From the NCBI GenBank assembly GCA_013399305.1, contig VXAI01000019.1, positions 2,231,952-2,295,951 on the forward strand: a stretch of 64,000 bases of DNA, written 5' to 3'. The first letter of the stretch is position 1. Each line of letters opens with the position of its first letter. Shown here one piece after another: positions 58,201 to 64,000 of the stretch. A program made the translations under genes and the position numbers. The notes under the pieces were generated by a model. The model did not search any database. It was not told where the DNA came from and saw nothing but the letters and a program-made list of their open reading frames with translations. The stretch comes from Rostratula benghalensis (taxonomy: Eukaryota > Chordata > Aves > Charadriiformes > Rostratulidae).

Positions 58201-58870
58201 CTTGGAGTTCAGATCGCCCACATGAAGTTCCCAGGAAATGCAATTAAATGGAGCTTCAGAGTTGGCAAAAACCAGCCCCTGCACATCACAGCTCAATTTC
58301 ATCACATTACAGCTGTCCACCAGGACGGGTTCAAGGATTTAATCCCATTACCCTGACCGCTTTTCCTCCTGTCAGTTCTACATGCACTCACCTACGAGCC
58401 AATAAGGCAAGCCCCCCCCCCAGGTTTTGCGCGGTGTATTTTACAGGCAGATGGGGTTTTGTCAGCGGGTCTCTAGAAGCCCGCCTGCAGATGGGCTAGG
58501 GATCAAAGAGAAGTACATACACCCTCTCAGCCACCCTCCCCTTGGTAAGGGAGTGAGTGGTTCTGGTCACCAGGCGCGTGTTTTGGGAGGAGGCCCCGCT
58601 GGGCGCAGGCAGATGGGGGCCAGGAATTCGGTGAACCTGGGGTCACGCTGTCAGGGCTCCAGAGAAAGGCAGCGACTAAAGCAGCCGAGCAGAATCCAGG
58701 AGTTAAATCACTGCCATCACACCAGCGGGGCAGCTGTCCTCCCGCAGATCTCCTCTTTGCTGCCTTTCTGTGCTGGTGAAGAACACCACAACAAAGTACT
58801 TACCTAGCTCTCCCCGAAGGTTAACTAGTTCTTGAGATAACTCTTTCCGGTGTTTCAGCGCTTCCTCCCT
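43157..58870 (-). CDS. MTUS1: MTUS1 (ATIP), shared C-terminal exons
   Basis: Microtubule-associated scaffold protein 1, also called ATIP (angiotensin II AT2-receptor interacting protein). Eight minus-strand exons (58804-58870, 50228-50442, 49586-49691, 48689-48762, 48489-48584, 45957-46073, 44209-44306, 43157-43373) join in phase to 329 residues plus a stop. This is the long C-terminal coiled coil shared by all ATIP isoforms, which mediates dimerisation and AT2-receptor binding. Recognised blocks are [72 protein letters not shown] and [20 protein letters not shown]. The Ser/Pro-rich end reads [16 protein letters not shown]. Exons for longer isoforms lie beyond 64000. The paralogue MTUS2 is less likely, given the neighbours and the close match. 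Confidence 0.95.
44209..44306 (-). CDS. MTUS1: MTUS1 coding exon
   Basis: Reads [32 protein letters not shown] and ends AG before GTAAAA. The acceptor is TTTCTTTCTAAG. Heptad pattern of a coiled coil. As I recall the human protein, it has Val-Asp where this has Leu-Glu at the start. Confidence 0.93.
44500..45047 (+). repeat. CR1 LINE fragment, plus orientation, in MTUS1 intron
   Basis: One of the longest CR1 pieces here, about 550 nt. It includes TCCAGTTCTGAGTCCCTCAG near 44568, GGGCTACAAAGATGATGAAG near 44623, TATGAGGAAAAACTTCTTCA near 44837, GCCCAGAGAGGTTGTGGAGT near 44887 and AAGGTCCCTTCCCATCCCTG near the end. Antisense to MTUS1, 5'-truncated, no intact frame. Confidence 0.93.
45957..46073 (-). 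CDS. MTUS1: MTUS1 coding exon
   Basis: Exactly 39 codons: [39 protein letters not shown]. Flanked by CTTTCAG and GTGAGT. This block is nearly identical to the human protein and identifies the gene. Confidence 0.96.
46074..48488 (-). other. MTUS1: MTUS1 intron
   Basis: 2.4 kb without a recognised exon or transposon. There is a T-run at about 46723-46738. Confidence 0.75.
48489..48584 (-). CDS. MTUS1: MTUS1 coding exon
   Basis: 32 codons: [32 protein letters not shown]. Flanked by CATTTCAG and GTAAGT. Charged coiled-coil sequence in phase with the exons on both sides. Confidence 0.94.
48689..48762 (-). CDS. MTUS1: MTUS1 coding exon
   Basis: 74 nt: completes Glu, then [24 protein letters not shown]. 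The acceptor is TTTGCAG and the donor GTTTGT. It is only 104 nt from the next exon, a very short intron. Confidence 0.93.
49586..49691 (-). CDS. MTUS1: MTUS1 coding exon
   Basis: Reads [35 protein letters not shown] and one base G. Flanked by ATTGCAG and GTAAGT. Coiled-coil sequence corresponding to the human segment that follows LQEQ. Confidence 0.93.
50228..50442 (-). CDS. MTUS1: MTUS1 coding exon
   Basis: Completes Val, then [71 protein letters not shown], then GTTTGT. The acceptor is CATCTTCAG. A second AG twelve bases into the exon (after TTCTGC) could give a four-residue-shorter form, in frame. Confidence 0.94.
54576..54957 (-). repeat. CR1 LINE fragment, minus orientation, young-looking
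   Basis: Begins GAATGGTTTGGGTTGGAAGG and includes CCTTGAACCCCTCCAGGGAT and TCTCTGGGCAACCTGGGCCA. Same orientation as MTUS1 transcription. Over its first ~270 bases it is nearly identical to the copy at 57483 and to the piece at 63915, suggesting one recent CR1 subfamily. Confidence 0.95.
57483..57778 (-). repeat. CR1 LINE fragment, minus orientation, young-looking
   Basis: Begins CAGAATCATAGAATGGTTTG, which keeps the terminal octamer region, then the same body as the copy at 54576 with few differences. Truncated at the CR1 5' side near 57778. Confidence 0.95.
58804..58870 (-). CDS. MTUS1: MTUS1 coding exon, first shared exon seen
   Basis: Reads [22 protein letters not shown] plus one base G, then GTAAGT. 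The acceptor is TCTGCAG, preceded by a long T-rich tract (the A-run at 58886-58908 on plus). It begins on a codon boundary, so any upstream first exon ending in phase 0 can join it. In longer isoforms it would follow exons upstream of 64000. Confidence 0.94.
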
Positions 58871-59369
58871 CTGCAGAGGGGAGAAAAAAAAAAAAAAAGA
58901 AAAAAAACACAAACCCAAACATTTGGTTACTAGTGATCCGAGCAGGGCACCTTCCAATAATTAACTTACATGTGTCCTGTAGGAAAACAAGAGGCAGGAG
59001 CAAGAAGCCAAGATATGAATCATGGAGGATAACAGTTCTGCTGTTACAAAATACACAGATGTTCCTCTGTTGTTAAGGAAGTTGTACTTTAAAACAAAGA
59101 ACAGCTTTTTTTTTTTTTTTTTTCCAGGGTAACACCACAATTGAGATCCTCCTTTGCAGCAATTAATTATATATATTTTATGATGGGTGTAGCAACACAA
59201 GCCTCCAGAACAAATCAACCGATGGCTGTCAAGGGCACAAAAGTGTGGTGTATCCCTGAAAAGGCACGCATTAAATATTGATCTTAAGCTTACTCCAACA
59301 CAAACCCAAAGACTTTGCTAAATCCTCAGTCCTCCATGCGGGAAAGGCACAGCCCTGTACAAAGTTGAA

Positions 59370-60130
59370 CAACACCCGCCCCCGCCGCTCGCTGTTCTTA
59401 AAATCAACAGAGAAGATGGTCCTTGCACTGAGAGGATCACAACCCATCTGCACTCAGAACCAGCAGAAGCACCCACCTCCCCGCTCTGCTCAGGCTCCGG
59501 CCCCTCTGTCCCCCGCCCCACACCCTGGGGACAGCCACAGCCCAGCCGCTCCAGGGCTCGGTGACCGTCACCTCACGCCCGCGGCGCCGCAGGAACAAGG
59601 TCCAGGCTTCCCGCCGCCAAAGTGCTCCCGGCGAAACAAATCCTAATTACCCTTGCTGCGGCGCACTGAGAATAGAGGCAGAGTTTGCTGCTGGAGCAGC
59701 CCATCTTCCAGCTCCGGCGGCCCCCCCGGCGCTCATGGGTGACAGGCAGGTGGTGGCAACCACCAGCCGAGGCTGGGTTGGTCCAGCGGCGGCGGCTGAG
59801 CAGCAGCAGCGCTGGACCTTGCCTCTCCCCCAGCTTCCCCGACGTCCGCGCCGATGGCTCCCGACCGCAGATACTGCGGCTCCTGCCGTTGGCACCAGCA
59901 GCCGGCGATCGCTTAAAGCCACAGCCCTTCTTTTGGCGAAGGCCGGGCTCAGAGCCATCCAGCTCCGCCGGCTCCCGCGGCGGCGGCCGAAGGCAGCGCT
60001 GCCCCCCTTCCCCCCCGGATAACGGAGCTGTACTGCTCCCCCAAGGCAGGCGCTGCTGTCACACCGAATTTGTTGACGCAAAAAATAAGCCGCGGGAGGC
60101 CCGAGCTGAATGGGAGAGACAGAGACGCGG
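59370..60130 (-). promoter_or_regulatory. MTUS1: CpG island, probable internal MTUS1 promoter
   Basis: Dense CG dinucleotides and high GC from about 59370 to 60130, clearly unlike the flanking intron. MTUS1 is known to use alternative promoters for its short isoforms. The predicted coding first exon at 59651-59704 lies inside it on the minus strand, so the transcription start is probably between about 59720 and 60130. No TATA box is evident. Confidence 0.75.
59651..59704 (-). CDS. MTUS1: Predicted alternative MTUS1 first exon, acylated N-terminus
   Basis: On the minus strand an ATG in strong context (GGAAGATGG: A at -3, G at +4) opens MGCSSSKLCLYSQCAAAR, then GTAATT, a plausible donor. It ends in phase 0, exactly what the exon at 58870 (REEALKHRK) needs, and would give a protein of about 347 residues. 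Gly2 with Ser6 fits the N-myristoylation pattern, and Cys3, Cys9 and Cys14 are candidate palmitoylation sites, so this isoform could sit on membranes. The exon is predicted from sequence only. ATIP isoforms with alternative first exons are known, and a mammalian counterpart may exist, but I could not check. Confidence 0.65.
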
Positions 60131-63100
60131 CAGCTTTGCTGCTCCCAGTGCTACAGCGGTGTTCACGGAGCAACTTGGCATCCTTTTGCTTCAGGCTGGA
60201 TACAAAAAGGTCCAAAAAAAAAAAAAAAAGCCAAAAAAAAAAAAAATACAATCACTTAAGACTTTTTCCATCAGCTACTGCTCACACCCGAGCACGGTCT
60301 ATCAGTTCCCACGGTGGCAGGGTCACACCTGCACCTGGTTTTTTCCCCAGGGAAAAGGCCTGATTTCCCTTCCCCCCCCAGTCATGACCACGTTCACTGG
60401 GTCACCCGGATAAGAGCACCCCATCCCAGAGGTGGGGAACGCTGACTGCCACGCCTGCAGAACCAGTAAAGCAGTAACACACACCATTCTTCAGAAAAAA
60501 AAAACAACAAAACCCCCCAAAAAATTAAAATAGAGGGCATGAGCACCCAGAAACAGGTCGAGTATTAAGGCCTGATGATGGAAGACTAAATCCAAATGAG
60601 CGCTTTTCATGCGACGCACTCCTCCTCTGCTGCAAGTTACAGGGAATTATTCCGCGGCGGAAAAGGCTGGTTAGAAGAGAAGGCCAGCCCTCTCCGAGGA
60701 ATATTCCTGTTTCTGACCTGCAGTGGGGAAAGCTCCCCGTTTAATCACTGCGCTTTACGCGGTGTTTCCCAGCGCTTGGACGCTGACAGGCGGGGGGGTG
60801 TCACGCAGTTCCACGTGAAGCACTTAAGAGGCTTTTTACGGTGACAGCGGGCAGAGAGCGAAGCCCACGCCTCGCCCTCCATGGACAATTCCCAGGAGAG
60901 GTTCTTGGAAGGATTCTCTTCTCTGCGGGAGGGGAGGGGAAGAGGAGAGGAGTCAGCTCCCCCCACCCCAGCTCAGCACCGGTCCCCGAACAGGACAGGG
61001 TGGCGGAGGATGAAAAGGTGATGCTGCAGGGAGCGGTGTGAGCTGCATCCCAGCGCTGGGGTTTGCAGAGCCAGAGAAACTGCCAAAACACTTCTATTCT
61101 CAGGCCCTGGGATCCTGACGGGGTTTTCCACAGCTTTTACAGTAACCTGAGCCATTACTGAATCAGCAAACTCACTTAGGAGGTTTTATTAATGCGCCCC
61201 CTTCCCTTTGGTTTGCATATTTATGCTTTATTCTAATTCTCAAAACACCACCCTTGAACCTGAGTTCTTCCAGCCCACGCTGTTACTGAAACACCTCACA
61301 TTTTGCCCCCGGCTGGACCGTGCTGCAGGCCCTTGCAAGGGCTGACATTTTCGGTTTGGCGCTTCCAGAAGGCCTGCTTCACAGCCCACACCTTTCAGGT
61401 TTGTTTTCAGCTCAAGCAACTTGATGAGAAAAGGGCATATGAGATCAGGAATACACTAAGGGCTGGCAGAGGCTGGGACTAAAAACCCAAAATAAAATAT
61501 AATAACGCTGCCTTACTATATTTTTTTTTATACGTTTCTTGCTTTCTGCTGCTCTTAAGGCCTTTTGCTTTTCACCAGCGCTGCCTCCAGCTTGTCCATG
61601 TGCAGTCCCACAAACCAAGAGAGGCAGAGAGGGACGTGTATCATCACCACCACCTGTTAAAGAACCCATTCAGGAAAAGCCACCCATTGAGGCTGCCAGC
61701 CTAAAATAAGCCCCGAGGAGTGAGCTGCTGATGAGGTTAAGCAGCCACCCGAAGGGGTCAGCCGGACGAGCGGTCAATTTAGGCCACTTTTATCTAAATT
61801 CTGAGAGAACTGAGGCTCTGGGTAACAGGGGTCTCCCCAAGAAAGTGTGGAAGCTTCCAAGACCTGAAACCTAAGTGCAGTGAAACACCAAAGACCGCCT
61901 GGAGAATCCAGTGAAGGCCACCTTTGGTACTGTATTTAAAGACAGGTAGGCACCTGCTTTGGGCTGGAATATTGAACGACCTTCTAGCTCATGCTCTAGA
62001 AGCTCCTTGGTGAAAAATCAGTGTCAGAAATGGAAAGAGCAGAACCAAGCAGGAGCCATACGGGATTGAGCAATTTCATCCAGGTTTAGGTGGGTAAATA
62101 AACAGTGCTGAGGGAGAGCACTCTCACCCAGGGACTCGGGGAAGGTATTCACACCAATTTAAAGCTGTTTCTGGCACAATATATGAGTTTATGCTGAGAT
62201 CACCTTGGATGACTGGGTACCTATTTTTCCTGTTTCCAAAGAACCGTTGTCGGTGCCCAAGAAATCCAACTGAGCCAGAATGTTCTCCTGAATGTTCTCC
62301 ATAAAGATGGAAGCTGTAGGAAGGAACGAGAACAGAGTTTGGGGATAAAAAGCCTTGCCACAGGCAGTGTGAGGGCGCTGCACCTCTGCTCACGGATGCT
62401 ACCAAAAGATAGCATAGAGAAGGAGACTTGGACATTTCTTGTTCTGGGAAATATTAGGCCATTAAAAATCCTTCCCATGTCCTGGAAATTTGAGGAGTTG
62501 AGGGGGACGTGTGCCCCATGGCAAGGACACTTGGGAAGGTCAGGTACCACCCCACTACAACTGGAGGGAAAAAGAGGTCCAAGGTAGGGCCCTGGAGGAC
62601 AGGATGGTTTGAAGATGACAAAAATTACCAAGTCAGGAATGCAATAAATCACAAAGTTTGTCATTCATGTTTGTGTTATGGGTGGTTACACAGGCTTAAG
62701 AGTATTTTTCCTGGCAACCAGCTATTTTTTTGCTTCAGCTTGAGATTCAAACAGACCATCTTAAGGGTCATTTTAGATATTAATGAGGGTGAAGACTCAT
62801 CAACATCTGGAACAGTTTCCATCACTCTGCTTTAAAAGCAGGAAGCTCAATGGAATTCTACATTCCAGAACACACAAAAAAGGCATTTATTCCAAGCAGA
62901 CAAGCACCCAACCTTCCTGGCTACATACCCATCCCAATTCTTCACCTGAGAAAGACTGAAGGTCTCTCCAAGAGCTCAAGGTTATCAGCACTTACCAAGC
63001 CACAATGGGTGGGGCATTCCTCAAGCACCCCACAGCTCCTTCTGCAGATCCCAGATCCAGAAGGATGCAGTTTCATGGCAAACAGGCAGCTCGTTACTTC

Positions 63101-64000
63101 TCTGAGAGGACGTGCACGTAGCCAGAGTCACCAGTTCAGCTTTCCCAGCGCGGTGGCCCTGGTGTGGCAGCCCCATGCTCTGCCAGCAAGCCCAGGCTTT
63201 GAGAGCCACAGGTGAGCTGTGCCTGGCCAAAAAGCCTGACTCGCCCTTTGCAAGGTTTTCCTCCAGGTTAAGAGCTCCCAGTCCTTCAACAGCTACTCCA
63301 TGTAAAAGACAAAGCCACGGCAGGACCCAGGCCTCCAGAAGGTGTGCCCAAATAAGCTAACACCACCCATCTGCGAGTAATTACCCACACCTCACAGGTC
63401 ACGTTTTACACAACCACACTTTCTGCACACAAAGATGCATTCTCTTTTGGAGTTGCACTGAAGCAAAAAAGAAATCACAAGAACCAATACTCAAAAGTTT
63501 GCATTAATGTACAAAAATTGATTGGGTTTTTTTATTTCAAGTAGTTGTGTCACACCAGTATCTATGTGACGAACCACCGATCACAGCTGCCTAGTCTACC
63601 CCACACAATGTACCACCTCCTCCAGGAGCTCCGTGGCATTTCAAACTTCTTAACAAACTTCTGTCATTTAGCAAAACCTTCTCACTCTATTTTTCATCCT
63701 GAGAGTAACGTTTCCAGACCTTCCTCAAAATTGCACTCCTGTCAAGCTTTGTATCTTCCACTCGTGAACAGGTTCATAAGACATGTTATGCATTGCCCAA
63801 ACCAAAAAACTGCAAAGCACATTGCAAAGGAAGAGACACAACCCCACTTCCAAACCCTGAAACATCCTGGGGAATCGGATCACATCATGGCACTTCTCAT
63901 GTGACACAAACACATAGAATCACAGAATGGTTTGCATTGGAAGGGACCTTAAAGATCACCAAGTTCCAACCCCCCTGCCCTGGGCAGGGACACCTCCCAC
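59705..64000 (-). other. MTUS1: MTUS1 upstream intron / 5' flank of the short isoform
   Basis: Beyond the CpG island I see no further MTUS1 exon up to the window edge, only A-runs at 60209-60246 and 60496-60524 and a CR1 fragment at the edge. Exons of the long ATIP isoforms are expected further on. Confidence 0.6.
63915..64000 (-). repeat. CR1 LINE fragment running off the window edge
   Basis: Begins TAGAATCACAGAATGGTTTG and continues with the same sequence as the copies at 54576 and 57483 up to base 64000. It extends beyond the window. Confidence 0.93.

Larger units (their letters stand above)
50443..58803 (-). other. MTUS1: MTUS1 large intron
   Basis: 8.4 kb holding two CR1 copies (54576-54957 and 57483-57778), a long A-run at 52207-52234 and an (AACCA)n stretch at 56599-56620. 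A 241-codon plus-strand frame at 56967-57692 runs into CR1 sequence and is not a gene. No other exon recognised. Confidence 0.75.

Noticed and set aside
59647..60081. Minus-strand open frame of 144 codons overlapping the predicted MTUS1 first exon
   Set aside because: It is in a different frame from the MGCSSSK reading, is low-complexity Ala/Gly/Arg, and would not join the next exon in phase.
59685..60413. Plus-strand open frame of 242 codons in the CpG island
   Set aside because: GC-rich DNA lacks stop codons by chance. The composition is Arg/Ala/Pro-rich with no domain, and the frame runs into a poly-A tract as poly-Lys. The minus strand carries the better-supported MTUS1 first exon.
1..64000. 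CRISPR arrays, bacterial operons, tRNA or rRNA genes
   Set aside because: None seen. The intron-exon structure and repeats are those of a vertebrate nuclear genome.

Overview
The window is vertebrate nuclear DNA, almost certainly from a bird. The genes are split by GT-AG introns, the dominant interspersed repeat is CR1 (chicken repeat 1 LINE), and one solo LTR resembles a family common in neoavian birds. The species cannot be fixed from this sequence. The order SLC7A2 - PDGFRL - MTUS1, with the first two on + and the third on -, matches the gene order I know from human 8p22, so this is a conserved syntenic block.

Layout. (1) 1-~18.05 kb: the 3' two thirds of SLC7A2 (CAT-2 cationic amino-acid transporter) on +. 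Its exons run from 570 to the stop at 12525, followed by a probable long 3'UTR. It includes a pair of mutually exclusive exons (4748-4887 and 5284-5420) that give the CAT-2B-type and CAT-2A-type transporters. (2) ~18.05-20.2 kb: intergenic DNA with a purine tract, a short local tandem repeat and the PDGFRL CpG-island promoter. (3) 20207-37476: complete PDGFRL on +, six coding exons and 374 residues, with a solo LTR and a CR1 fragment in intron 1. (4) 37.5-42.7 kb: a convergent intergenic gap. (5) 43157-64000: the 3' part of MTUS1 on -. Eight shared C-terminal coiled-coil exons lie between 58870 and 43157. A CpG island at ~59.4-60.1 kb contains a short predicted alternative first exon (59651-59704) that reads MGCSSSKLCLYSQCAAAR and joins the shared exons in phase.

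The three genes are not an operon or pathway. They are neighbours with separate jobs: arginine/lysine/ornithine uptake, a secreted Ig-domain protein, and a microtubule/membrane-associated coiled-coil protein. The most interesting observations are the possible acylated N-terminus of a short MTUS1 isoform, the mutually exclusive SLC7A2 cassette (including both exons creates a frameshift and early stop), and a Glu-to-Lys change at a known affinity-determining position in the CAT-2B-type exon. I found no wholly new system. Two small assembly gaps (runs of N) lie at 8894-8926 and 27079-27083.
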